In this document: positions 35,342 through 43,919 of the stretch, piece after piece
Layout of the letters: each line of letters starts with the position of its first letter
Numbering within the stretch: position 1 is the stretch's first letter
Assembly: GCF_047123305.1 (NCBI RefSeq)
Contig: NZ_CP138918.1
Coordinates: 2,418,001 to 2,482,000 of the forward strand
Direction: 5' to 3'
From: Thalassobius sp047123305
Lineage (GTDB): Bacteria > Pseudomonadota > Alphaproteobacteria > Rhodobacterales > Rhodobacteraceae
DNA length: 64,000 nucleotides
Notes under the pieces: model-generated
Database searches by the model: none
What the model was told of the DNA's origin: nothing
The model's input: only the letters and a program-made list of their open reading frames with translations
Made by a program: the position numbers and the translations under genes

Positions 35342-36010
35342 GATTCTGAAACACAGCCCTGTAGCTTCGGATACGAACTGCGTACCTGGGTTCCAGCAAC
35401 AAGCTTTTAGAAAGGTTTGGTTATCTTCGTCTGCGCTTTGATTGCCGAGTTTTAAAGCGACATAGAGTTAATTTACGTTTTGGCGGAATCAGCATCGCAT
35501 TTCGACCTGTATTGGAAATTTCATTGCTTTACGCGGCGCTCAGCGCCGCAAGTGCAAGCGCTCACTTTGTCGACTTCACGAGAGGCGAATTCCCCAAAAG
35601 CGGCCGTTAGATCCAAGAAAATCTATGGCAGATTTGCCCCGCTCCTCGTAAATTAATCTTGGCTGCAGCGAAAGAACGGTTTGAACTTCGCCCTTCTGTC
35701 GGCCTTCAATGACCGCTCTGGCGACACATGCAGCTTTACAGCGAGAACCATGCCGCGCCCGCGAGCATTTTCTGCGTCAGCAATGGCTGCGTTAGCAAAA
35801 GGCAGGTTTGTCCCGCAAACTGTGAGTTCGCCGATCAACAGATTTTGCATTTGCAGCGAACGGCAGGAATGACGGGCCGCATCGCAGCATCACGAGGTCC
35901 GGTCGGGTGTCCGGTTTGGGCCGCTTGCCCCAACGATAAAGTTACCGATTTCGCCTTGCGCTTCGGACAGCAAAGTCCGACATCGACAAGAGATAAGCGG
36001 AGTCGTTCAA
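35342..36010. other. Intergenic, probably degraded sequence
   Basis: About 670 bases without a supported gene. It contains a short GC hairpin (GCGGCGC-TCA-GCGCCGC, 35533-35549) lacking a T tract. Frames on both strands are short and unsupported. Confidence 0.5.
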
Positions 36011-36280
36011 GTGCCCAAGGCTGTTCTGTATCGCATGGACCTACCGAACTATACATGTGGTTATGGGACGGCAGCCCGCGATCTGCTGCGGCAACAGAAC
36101 TTTGAGATTGAAGAACACATCTTGCGGACACGGCGGGAAACCGATGCGTTCAAAGACATGCACCACATTGCTACAACACCTCTCATCTTCATTGATGGGG
36201 TAAAGGTCGGTGGCTTCACCGATCTGAAGAAACATCTCAAAGCTAAAATACCGAAATCTAAGCGCTTCTGGAAACGTTGA
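36011..36280 (+). CDS. Glutaredoxin-like protein, CGYG active site
   Basis: An 89-residue thioredoxin-fold protein. The start is VLYRMDLPNYTCGYGTAARD with a single active-site cysteine (Cys16) in CGYG, close to the CGFS of monothiol glutaredoxins. The cis-proline region is TTPLIFIDGVKVGGFTDL. The start is a GTG at 36011 with CGGAG upstream. Stray glutaredoxins of this kind occur in accessory regions of roseobacters; whether it handles iron-sulfur clusters or glutathione adducts cannot be told. Confidence 0.8.
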   Translation: MPKAVLYRMDLPNYTCGYGTAARDLLRQQNFEIEEHILRTRRETDAFKDMHHIATTPLIFIDGVKVGGFTDLKKHLKAKIPKSKRFWKR

Positions 36281-36327
36281 TCTGAAAGGGATCAATGCCC
36301 GCAAAGCACCGTACGTCTACCCAGTGA

Positions 36328-36630
36328 TCATCGGTCTTCAGTTGACCTGTTGATACGCTCAAACTCCTCAGGTGGCAGGAGTACATGTCGCTGACCATCC
36401 TTTCTCACGATGAAAACCGGCTCTCGTTCCGCGACCCTCAAGATCGCTTCCAGATTTGCCTGAAGCTGCGTGATCGTGATGTCATCCTTACTACTATGCC
36501 AGAATTGAGCGACCGCATCGCAAATGACGTCCTTGGCGTAGTCCTCCACTGACAACTCTGATCGGCGCGCCAAGGACTGCAGTTCAGCGAAAACTACGTC
36601 TGGAATGTCGGGAAGTTCGAGAACAGCCAT
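36328..36630 (-). CDS. Phd/YefM-like antitoxin
   Basis: A 100-residue protein. The C-terminal half (ITITQLQANLEAILRVAERE, PVFIVRKDGQRHVLLPPEEF) follows the Phd/YefM antitoxin pattern of a DNA-binding N-terminal fold; the N-terminal half (ELQSLARRSELSVEDYAKDV) looks like a ribbon-helix-helix type helix. No ParE, Doc or YoeB toxin lies next to it. The gene 35 bases upstream on the same strand is the only candidate partner, and I do not recognise it as a toxin. Confidence 0.6.
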   Translation of the reverse strand: MAVLELPDIPDVVFAELQSLARRSELSVEDYAKDVICDAVAQFWHSSKDDITITQLQANLEAILRVAEREPVFIVRKDGQRHVLLPPEEFERINRSTEDR

Positions 36631-36665
36631 ATCACGTCCCTCGCATCACACAGGTTTTTGCACGT

Positions 36666-37061
36666 CTATGCGATGCCAAAGCGATGCCGTTCGGAATTTG
36701 GTAAACGGCGACCGGTTGTCGGATCGAACAACTTCCCGGTTTCAGTATACATAATTCTGGCTTGTTCGTTGATTTCTTCGACGCTACCCGGGAGTGGTTT
36801 TGACCCGTCTTCCTTGCGCAACTTCACGGGCTCCCCACGCAAGGGTACCTCAAAGAGGGTTCCATCTTTGCGGATCGCCCAGCCATAGAATGAAAGCTGC
36901 GCATTCAGTCTGGAAAGCGCGAGGTGGCGTCTGAACTTTGAACCGAGGCCCGCGTCGGGAATACCGTTCACCTCAGCCAGGCGCGATCTGGCAATCCCGC
37001 TCATCTGCGCAAACCGTTCTGAGTCGGCCTCGATCTTACCGTCAGGGTACTCATCAAACAT
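36666..37061 (-). CDS. Hypothetical protein next to the antitoxin
   Basis: A 131-residue protein from ATG 37061, chosen because GAGGA lies 8 bases upstream; a 22-residue-longer frame starts at 37127 without a good site. It contains an HTH-like stretch (RFAMQ-type: ERFAQMSGIARSRLAEVNGI) and a basic middle (FRRHLALSRLNAQLSFYGWA). Its place upstream of the antitoxin-like gene suggests a two-gene unit, possibly an atypical toxin. Family not recognised. Confidence 0.55.
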   Translation of the reverse strand: MFDEYPDGKIEADSERFAQMSGIARSRLAEVNGIPDAGLGSKFRRHLALSRLNAQLSFYGWAIRKDGTLFEVPLRGEPVKLRKEDGSKPLPGSVEEINEQARIMYTETGKLFDPTTGRRLPNSERHRFGIA

Positions 37062-37147
37062 GTAAACATCCTCAGAATAAAGCCTTCTCCGCAAAATGAT
37101 ACGATAAGTCCGTAGACGATTAAACATCTTTCTTGCCGTTTGAGAGG

Positions 37148-37369
37148 ATGGTAAATCGGTTCACAGCGAATGATTTCGGGAACAACCTGAGATCAGCCCG
37201 CAAGGCGCAAGGCTACTCGCAAGAGAGCTTTGCCCATGAAGTGGATCTGGACCGTACATATATTGGTGGAATTGAGCGCGGGGAGAGAAATCCCGGTCTC
37301 AAAACCGTCATCAGAATAGCCGACGCTCTGAATCTTGATGTCGCGGACCTCTTCCGGCTGAAGGATTGA
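37148..37369 (+). CDS. XRE-family DNA-binding protein
   Basis: A 73-residue single-domain regulator with a textbook Cro/C1 helix-turn-helix: FGNNLRSARKAQGYSQESFA, then HEVDLDRTYIGGIERGERNP and LKTVIRIADALNLDVADLF. The start is unclear: ATG 37148 has a GAGAGG touching it, TTG 37133 is the alternative. It is divergent from the pair at 36328-37061 and may control it. This compact type often protects mobile elements or restriction systems. Confidence 0.8.
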   Translation: MVNRFTANDFGNNLRSARKAQGYSQESFAHEVDLDRTYIGGIERGERNPGLKTVIRIADALNLDVADLFRLKD

Positions 37370-37778
37370 GCTGCGCCTTCCCCGAGCCGACATATCTACA
37401 CCGGCTTCCAAGCGTAAATCAGCTGCTACCAAACTCCTCTTTCTCGGCACGTCTCGTGGTCTCGGAAGCGGCGCAGCGCGGCAGTCCCTTGTGATGGTCG
37501 TTGACGCTTACAACGTTTCGAAAAGATGCCCCCCGCACATTTCCCTCCTCCGGAAACGACCGTTTCACCCGTTAAGTTATTAGCAGAATTGAAGATTAAC
37601 TCTTGGGGCTCTAACGTAAGTTAATAATCAAAACTAACTGAGAAAATTCAACGTTATCAACGCGCTCAAGGCTTCTTAGCTCTTGATTGTCCAACGGAGA
37701 TGCTCCTAGAATCGGGGATGTTGGAACATTCGTTTCGACATCAATGGAAACGTTAGTTCCTGCCAAAGGCCGCGAAAC
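37370..37778. other. AT-rich spacer, candidate left end of the Tn7-like element
   Basis: About 410 bases without a gene, more AT-rich than the flanks from 37570. Repeated GTTA/TAAC words occur (GTTAAGTTATTAG, TAACGTAAGTTA, AAGTTAATAATC, AACGTTATCAACG, AACGTTAGTTCC), some as short inverted repeats. They could be TnsB end sites or operators for the Ner-like repressor that starts at 37779. No exact element end or target duplication could be fixed by eye. Confidence 0.4.
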
Positions 37779-38015
37779 ATGGATGCCAACAAAATGCGCC
37801 AGCAGATTGTGAAACTGCATCTCGGGATGGCTCAGACAACAATCACCGAGCTGGCCGAGAGCATCGGGTATAGTCGTTCGGCGGTGTCGAACGTACTTGC
37901 CGGGCGTAGGCGGTCGGCGAAGATCGAAGCAGCCGTAGCCGAGCGCACAGGATTTCGTGTCGAAGACCTGTGGTCGGTGGCCGCCTCTGGAAAGAAGGGG
38001 GATATGAAACGATGA
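37779..38015 (+). CDS. Ner/Cro-like repressor of the transposition module
   Basis: A 78-residue DNA-binding protein: MAQTTITELAESIGYSRSAV, then SNVLAGRRRSAKIEAAVAER and TGFRVEDLW. The layout is that of Ner-like or small Cro-type repressors found at the start of Mu-like and other transposon operons. AAAGG lies upstream of the ATG. It is followed by a hairpin and then tnsA about 230 bases away, so it probably represses transposition. It could instead be a resident regulator unrelated to the element. Confidence 0.7.
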   Translation: MDANKMRQQIVKLHLGMAQTTITELAESIGYSRSAVSNVLAGRRRSAKIEAAVAERTGFRVEDLWSVAASGKKGDMKR

Positions 38016-38031
38016 TCTAGAAAATAGAAAA

Positions 38032-38056
38032 GCCCCGAGAGCGGACTCTCAAGGGC
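38032..38056 (-). terminator. Leftward terminator-like hairpin between repressor and tnsA
   Basis: Stem GCCC-c-GAGAG / CTCTC-aa-GGGC with a 4-base loop. The T tract (TTTTCTATTTTC) exists only on the minus strand, so it would stop a leftward transcript beginning before about 38200, opposite to all genes here. Confidence 0.55.
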
Positions 38057-38242
38057 CTTCACGTCGTTTGATAGCCGACACTCAGAAGGTCTCTCGATTC
38101 CCCTCAAAAGTCAAGTCTGGCGGCCGGGTCTTTTGACCCGACTGGTTGAGCTCGGCCGCCTTCCATCATTGGACAAGAGGAATGTGTGCGGTTCACCCGG
38201 ATCATATTGGTCAGGGAATGATCCCGCACACCATCAAAAAAC

Positions 38243-38920
38243 ATGGAAAAAGAAATCTTTGTGGCCCCTCGGGCCAATCGTGCATCACGCAACATGCCAG
38301 AGCGCTCGCGTGTGCGTACTTTCGTAGAGACTGGCGCATTTCGTCCCAATGGGGGCGAAAGCCAGAAAGTCGTGTTCGACAGCCTTCGTGAATTTGACAC
38401 CTTCACCACGACAACAGCTCTATACCCCGTGGCTGACATGGTCGAGCAGCCATCTGCCATTGACTACGTCGATGCTGATGGTCGCAGGCGTCGGAAAGTA
38501 ATCGACCAAGTCTACACGCTAAAGGACGGAACCAGAATCGCCGCTGAGATTAAGCCGGCAGAACGTGCCAGAGCTCAGAACCTTGAAGAGAAACTAGGTT
38601 ATGTGGCGGCGGCAATGCCAGACGATTTTGCTGATTACCTGGTGCTGATTACTGAGGAAAACTACGACCAGTGGGAGGCGCTGAATGCACGGCGCCTGTT
38701 TGCCTATCGGCGCGAGGATGACCCGGAGGCGGCCGCGATAATCGCAGAGCTTGCCGCCGAGATCGATCTGCCGGTCACGATCCGGGAGCTGATTTTAAGA
38801 GCCGATATTGGCGGCAGGGCCTGGCCGGAAATATTCAAAGCGATCTATGCCGGTGTCCTGCGCCCGATCCAGGACGGCGTTATTGATCTCGACATGCTGG
38901 TCGAGGGAGGCATGCAATGA
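38243..38920 (+). CDS. tnsA: TnsA-like transposon end nuclease
   Basis: In Tn7, TnsA cuts the 5' ends of the element so that it moves by cut-and-paste. The 225-residue protein has a restriction-like core with candidate residues Glu50 (FDSLREF), Asp88 (KVIDQVYTL) and Glu102-x-Lys104 (AAEIKPAER), matching the E-D-x-K layout of TnsA. The start is ATG 38243 (an upstream stop at 38219 excludes longer forms) without a clear ribosome-binding site. It overlaps tnsB as ATGA. Confidence 0.82.
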   Translation: MEKEIFVAPRANRASRNMPERSRVRTFVETGAFRPNGGESQKVVFDSLREFDTFTTTTALYPVADMVEQPSAIDYVDADGRRRRKVIDQVYTLKDGTRIAAEIKPAERARAQNLEEKLGYVAAAMPDDFADYLVLITEENYDQWEALNARRLFAYRREDDPEAAAIIAELAAEIDLPVTIRELILRADIGGRAWPEIFKAIYAGVLRPIQDGVIDLDMLVEGGMQ

Positions 38921-41070
38921 CTGATATCATTCGTCTCGAGCCCTATTCGCAGATTCAGCAAGGCGACGTCCCGGGTCTTCTCGTGGAGCAAGGGCCGTTA
39001 GGTGTCATCATCAGTCGCTGGAGTGAAGGAGAAATTGTCTTTGACGAGCTCACCTACGATGAGATCAACGAAGGTCTGAAGACCGGTCACATTACCATTC
39101 GTGATGGCTATCACAGTGAAGAGGCCGCCCGGCAGCGTGTTCAGTTTGCCGATCAGATTGTCACCCATTTGCCTGCAAAACAACGCTCAACGGTCTTCTT
39201 CCGCCAAGCCTGGTGTGATCTCTTTCTGGATGCTGAAGCACGCGGAGAGATTGGCCGCTACTGGAAAGATGTGGAGACCTGGATTCGGAGTGTGGCGCCG
39301 AAAATCACGATGCAGATTCCACAGCCTGATAAGGATGCCGGGAGGCGCAAATATGGAGGAAAGAAGCGGTCAAGCAACGAGATTGACCCGCCAGGCTCTT
39401 CGGCCTTGCTGCGTTGGGTCCGCGCTTATGAGGCTAGTGGTCGGTGCGTTCTAGCGCTCATAGACAAGCGCTATCTGGCGGGACGGACGAAGGTCAAATT
39501 TGGTCCCGAGAGTGCTGCCCTGCTTCGCAAATGCGCGGATCGATATGCGAGTTTTAAACGCCCGTCGAAGAAGAGCGTTATTCGCCAGACAAAACGGGCT
39601 TTCCGGCTGGCGAATGCGTATCGGATCGATCGCGGCCTGCCGCCTCTGGCCGTTCCCGCAGAAAGCACAATCTACAGAGAGATATGTCGTCTTGAGCCTT
39701 ACCATGTGATGTGCCAGCGCCAGGGCCTCGAAGCGGCCAACCGGCATTTTGCAATCATCGGCGAAGGACTGAATGTCCTGCGCCCAGGGGAGCGTTTGGA
39801 AATCGATGAATGGAAGGTCGACCTGATTACCTTCTTTGCCGAGGCCGGTGTCTTCGGTCATCTGACAGAGGAGCAGATCAAAGCACTACCGAAAGGGCGG
39901 CGCTGGATCTATGTCGTGATTGATGTGCGGACGCGACTGATCCTCTCGGTGAAGGTCTGCGCGACGCCAAATACTGAAGATGCGATTGCAGCACTGGACT
40001 TGGCAACCCGGGATAAGGGGGATCTGGCCCGTCTCTTTGGCTGCGCGCTTCCGGACTGGCCGGGTACCGGTTTTGAAACTGTTGCTTCCGATCAGGGTGT
40101 GGCCTTTGCGAACTTTGATTTCCGGGGCGCGGTAACGGACCTTCGGGGAACAGTCATGTTCCCGCCAGCAGGTGTTCCCAAACTTCGCGGACATATCGAG
40201 CGCTGCTTCAGGACTTTCGGCATAGAGTTGATGGAGTGTTTGAGTGCGCGCACCTATTCAAACATCGTCGAAAAAGGTGATTTTGTGCCTGAAGATTATG
40301 CTGCGCTTGCTGATGACGAGTTGACCCGGATCCTGGTTCGCTTTGTTGTCGATGTTTACAACAACAAACCGCACGGGGGCATCGGTGGACAGACCCCGCT
40401 GAACTGCTGGCGGGAATTGTGTTTGACCGTTGGCAAGCCCCGCCCCCCGAGCCGGATTGAGCGCCTAGGCGCCTTCGGTCGGAAATATACCCGGAGCATT
40501 TCCGGGCGCGGGGTTCGGTTTGCGGGCATCTTCTACACCTGTGAGATGGTCCGGCACCATTTTCTCTCCAATCCCGATCTCGAGGTCGAGATCCGGGTGG
40601 ATCATCAGGACCTTGGCCTTATCGAGGTCAATCTGGATGGTGTCTGGGTTGTCGCCCGCCCCCTGGCAAAAGGGTTTGATGGTCTGTCGCTGGGTCTCTG
40701 GACGGAGGCCTGCAGCAATCTGCGCCGCCGTTTTGAGGCGGAGGCAGAACTGACGCAGGATATCATTGATCAGGCATTTGCAGACTTCACGGAGGAGGAT
40801 CGCGCTGCCTCTCAACGGCTCGGGCTCTCAGCGCTTGCTCCGACAAAAGCCGATGTTGAGCGCAATCGGGAGCATCTCTGGCTTGGACTGGAGGTCGTGG
40901 CGGGCATTATCCCCTCGGTTTCCAGGAAAAAACGAGGTCTCCTTGATGGCGTAATTGCCAGGGCAGAGGTGGCGCCACCACAGCTACCGGAGATCACTCC
41001 CGGGGAGGATGATGCGGAACAGGCCATGCCGATCTCGCGTCCGCGCTGGCGTATGGAGGACGGGCAATGA
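38917..41070 (+). CDS. tnsB: TnsB-like DDE transposase
   Basis: A 717-residue transposase of the Mu/Tn7 retroviral-integrase superfamily that joins the 3' ends to target DNA. The catalytic triad is visible: Asp297 (LEIDEWKVDL), Asp392 (TVASDQGVAFA) and Glu428 (LRGHIERCFRTF). N-terminal DNA-binding helices precede it (SVIRQTKRAFRLANAYRID), and a Mu-type C-terminal beta domain follows (PLNCWRELCLTVGKPRPPSR onward). Coupled by ATGA overlaps to tnsA before and tnsC after. Confidence 0.92.
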   Translation: MTDIIRLEPYSQIQQGDVPGLLVEQGPLGVIISRWSEGEIVFDELTYDEINEGLKTGHITIRDGYHSEEAARQRVQFADQIVTHLPAKQRSTVFFRQAWCDLFLDAEARGEIGRYWKDVETWIRSVAPKITMQIPQPDKDAGRRKYGGKKRSSNEIDPPGSSALLRWVRAYEASGRCVLALIDKRYLAGRTKVKFGPESAALLRKCADRYASFKRPSKKSVIRQTKRAFRLANAYRIDRGLPPLAVPAESTIYREICRLEPYHVMCQRQGLEAANRHFAIIGEGLNVLRPGERLEIDEWKVDLITFFAEAGVFGHLTEEQIKALPKGRRWIYVVIDVRTRLILSVKVCATPNTEDAIAALDLATRDKGDLARLFGCALPDWPGTGFETVASDQGVAFANFDFRGAVTDLRGTVMFPPAGVPKLRGHIERCFRTFGIELMECLSARTYSNIVEKGDFVPEDYAALADDELTRILVRFVVDVYNNKPHGGIGGQTPLNCWRELCLTVGKPRPPSRIERLGAFGRKYTRSISGRGVRFAGIFYTCEMVRHHFLSNPDLEVEIRVDHQDLGLIEVNLDGVWVVARPLAKGFDGLSLGLWTEACSNLRRRFEAEAELTQDIIDQAFADFTEEDRAASQRLGLSALAPTKADVERNREHLWLGLEVVAGIIPSVSRKKRGLLDGVIARAEVAPPQLPEITPGEDDAEQAMPISRPRWRMEDGQ

Positions 41071-42044
41071 CACATATGTCCCGTGAGGAGGTCAGCCACA
41101 TCGTGGCTGACCTTGAACACCGCTTTATCGCCCATGACACTTACCTAGAGCTCCGGGATCAGGTTGATGATATTCTCTACCGACGCAAAGCGCATACAGC
41201 TGCTGGCCGCACGACAGCGCAGCGCGGCATTGTTGTCATTGGTAATGCCGGTGCCGGCAAGAGTTTTGGCATAGAACATCTTCTGCAGAAGCATCCGCAT
41301 GTGGCATATGGAAAACCATATCAACAGGCGTTGACTGTGCGTCTGGCGTCAGAAGCGACGATCAAAGGTGTCGGTCTCGATACGCTCAAAGCATATGGAT
41401 ATGAGAGCAAGGGATCTCGGACAGGGCATTCGATCTGGCGGCAGGTGATGCATCAGGCGCGCTCCCATAAGACACTTTTTCTGCATTTTGACGAAGCGCA
41501 GCATATCCTCAGGACCAAGTCGAAATCTGAGTTTGATCAGGTGATGCTGGTCTGGAAATCCTGTCTGGAGTACGCGGAATGGCCGGTTAGCCTGATCCTC
41601 AGTGGCACCTGTGAACTCCTGGATCTGATCAACCGGGATGAACAGCTCAGCCGGAGGTTTGAGCCCGTGCATTTTGCGCCCATGAGCTACGCCGCCCATG
41701 GGCATGAGGTGATGGGCGTGCTGGGTGCCTATCTCGATGCGGCAAAACTGTCGCGCGGCAAAACGCTTGAGACATCGGCATTCGCGCGACGACTGCTGCA
41801 TGCGGCCCGCTACGAGTTCGGGTCGAAAATTGGGCTGATCATATCGGCTATCAAACTGGCGTTGTGCGATGGGAACCAAACCCTTGAACAAAGTCACTTC
41901 GCGGGGGCCTATCGGAAACAGAAGCGCTGTGTTGATGCATTGAACCCATTCATTGCTGAGAATTTCCGCACCATTAAGACGGGTCAACTTCTCAGCGGAG
42001 CGGAGCTGGAGATAGCGCCAGCAATCAAGAGGGGGGCTGCATAA
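41067..42044 (+). CDS. tnsC: TnsC/TniB-like AAA+ transposition regulator
   Basis: A 325-residue ATPase that links the target selector to the transposase. Walker A is GNAGAGKS (Lys65, Ser66) and Walker B is TLFLHFDEAQH (Asp142, Glu143), followed by a sensor-like LILSGTCELLD and the arginine-rich LSRRFEPVHF. This is the TniB/TnsC type with short AAA+ core. The stop overlaps the tniQ start as TAATG, so all four transposition genes are coupled. Confidence 0.92.
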   Translation: MTHMSREEVSHIVADLEHRFIAHDTYLELRDQVDDILYRRKAHTAAGRTTAQRGIVVIGNAGAGKSFGIEHLLQKHPHVAYGKPYQQALTVRLASEATIKGVGLDTLKAYGYESKGSRTGHSIWRQVMHQARSHKTLFLHFDEAQHILRTKSKSEFDQVMLVWKSCLEYAEWPVSLILSGTCELLDLINRDEQLSRRFEPVHFAPMSYAAHGHEVMGVLGAYLDAAKLSRGKTLETSAFARRLLHAARYEFGSKIGLIISAIKLALCDGNQTLEQSHFAGAYRKQKRCVDALNPFIAENFRTIKTGQLLSGAELEIAPAIKRGAA

Positions 42045-43909
42045 TGCCGTTGTTGCCGATCCTTGTTCCCTTGATGCCGGGGGAAACCCCGGCATCCTTC
42101 GCATCCCGGCTTGCCTGGGCGAATGGTCTTTCCTTTGCCTCGGAGTTTTGCACCGATCAGGGCTTTTCTCTTCAGGCCATCGCTGACGGCGATGAACGGG
42201 CCCTTTCGATCCTCGCCCAACTCGGCGGAGTGGAACTTGCTCAACTGATGCGTGGTGTTGTTCGCAAAGTGTCGACCGGGCAGTACCGGCTGGCCGGGCA
42301 GCTTATTGAGAAACGCTGGATCACGCGCAGGCGCCTGCGGTTCTGTCCGGAGTGTGTCGAGGATGACATCAGCGCAGACACTGGCGGTGGCGCGGCGCAG
42401 AGATGCGCCTGGCATGTGCCCTCAATCCGGACATGCCTTCACCACCAGGTCAGGTTGTATGACGACGACAGCTATTCGCACAGCCGTGGTCCCCATGATT
42501 TTGCCGGGCGTATCCGCGATCTCAAATTGGGGGCTGATCAGTTGAGAGAGCTGGTTGCATGTCAGGTCTCAACAGGTTTGGAAGACTATCTCACCCGTCG
42601 GCTGGCGGGTGAACAACAGGGCACATGGCTCGACAATATCGGATTCGGTGCAGTTGCACTTGGCGCTGAGATCTTCGGAGTTGTCGATCTGTTTGGTGTC
42701 GATGCAAAAGTGAAGCATTTATCCGACGTGGAAAAGCGTCGTGCAGGTGCGCAGGGTTTTGAGCTCCTGTCCGAAGGTGAAGATGGGGTGTTTCATCTGC
42801 TGCGGCGACTGCATCGTGAGGCCGGTTCTCCCATATCACTTTCGCGCAGAAACTACGGCTGCCTGTTCAGTTGGCTTGAGCAATCCCATTCGGAGCAATA
42901 CGAGCCCTTGCGTGATCTCGTAAGAAAGTTCTTCACCGAGTCCTATCCCATCGGCGAAGGCGATCTGGTGCTTGGGAAAACCTGTACGACCCGTTGTGTC
43001 CACAGCGTTGAAACCCTGCGGCGCGAACTGGGGCTCGGCCGCCGTCAGACAGTGGAACTGCTTGGTGCAAACGGGTTTCTAAGGCCGGACCCTCAGGCAG
43101 ATAACTCTGCGAAAGGTGTTGTGCTCGATGCACAGGCATTGGCGCCACTGGTCAAAAGTTTTACCGGGGCGATCTGTCAGGTAGCGGCTCAGAAAAAGAT
43201 CAATGCGCCGAGGGCGCAGTTTGGTGCTCTGGTTGCAGGTGGGATCATCAGACCCATCGCCGGCTCCCCTGTCGGGAGACCATACTACGATGAAGGGCAA
43301 CTCGATGCGTTCCTTGCCAGTATTGTGCCACGCACACCGACGGCAAAAGCGGATGGGCTAGTCGGTATTCAGTCCGTCTGCCGCAAAGCTGTAGCGGGCG
43401 CCGTGGATGTGGTGCGGCTGATCCAGAGCGGCGAACTGAACACTATTGTCAAGGATGCTGAACAAGAGGGGTATCTGTCGGTGCTCCTGGATCCGGCGGA
43501 GGTTGCTGAAGCATTGCGCCTGATCAGACCGAACGGATATTTGCGATCGACGCTGGCGGGATTCCTCGGTGTCAACGCAGCCACCCTCCGCCATCTGGTG
43601 AACACAGGTCATCTGAAACTGGTTCGGGCGCGTCATCCGGTGTCCCGGAAGTCGGTGCAGGTGGTGCCGTATAGCTCTGTTGACCGGTTTCTGGCGCGCT
43701 TTATTCCCGGAAAACACTATGCGGAATTTCTTGGGGGCAGCACCCGGAAAGTCGGCGACCAGCTCATAAAGGAGCGGGTTCCGCTTATCCAAATGCCGGA
43801 AGAGTGTAGTGGACGCATATTCAGGCGGAGTGAGGTGACCTCCGGCGTAGAAGAGCTGGCCAATCGCCTACCGCTCTCGCATGATGAAATTGCCTGGCCG
43901 GAGTTGTGA
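42044..43909 (+). CDS. tniQ: TniQ/TnsD-like target selector with tandem C-terminal HTH-like units
   Basis: A 621-residue TniQ-family protein. The N-terminal TniQ domain opens with MPGETPASFASRLAWANGLS and carries zinc-finger cysteines and histidine (C101PEC104, C121, C131LHH). From about residue 319 the protein seems to be built of five units of about 50 residues (319-373, 377-427, 441-493, 499-553, 557-604), each with a helix-turn-helix-like start (SVETLRRELGLGRRQTVELL; LAGFLGVNAATLRHLVNTGH) and a strand-plus-helix end (VVPYSSVDRFLARF). Such a tail suits a TnsD-like protein that recognises a long specific attachment site. Confidence 0.88.
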   Translation: MPLLPILVPLMPGETPASFASRLAWANGLSFASEFCTDQGFSLQAIADGDERALSILAQLGGVELAQLMRGVVRKVSTGQYRLAGQLIEKRWITRRRLRFCPECVEDDISADTGGGAAQRCAWHVPSIRTCLHHQVRLYDDDSYSHSRGPHDFAGRIRDLKLGADQLRELVACQVSTGLEDYLTRRLAGEQQGTWLDNIGFGAVALGAEIFGVVDLFGVDAKVKHLSDVEKRRAGAQGFELLSEGEDGVFHLLRRLHREAGSPISLSRRNYGCLFSWLEQSHSEQYEPLRDLVRKFFTESYPIGEGDLVLGKTCTTRCVHSVETLRRELGLGRRQTVELLGANGFLRPDPQADNSAKGVVLDAQALAPLVKSFTGAICQVAAQKKINAPRAQFGALVAGGIIRPIAGSPVGRPYYDEGQLDAFLASIVPRTPTAKADGLVGIQSVCRKAVAGAVDVVRLIQSGELNTIVKDAEQEGYLSVLLDPAEVAEALRLIRPNGYLRSTLAGFLGVNAATLRHLVNTGHLKLVRARHPVSRKSVQVVPYSSVDRFLARFIPGKHYAEFLGGSTRKVGDQLIKERVPLIQMPEECSGRIFRRSEVTSGVEELANRLPLSHDEIAWPEL

Positions 43910-43919
43910 GGGGGTTGAG

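Noticed and set aside
37370..38242. CRISPR array or guide RNA for a CRISPR-associated transposon
   Set aside because: No regularly spaced repeats of 25-40 bases and no cas gene anywhere near the Tn7-like genes.
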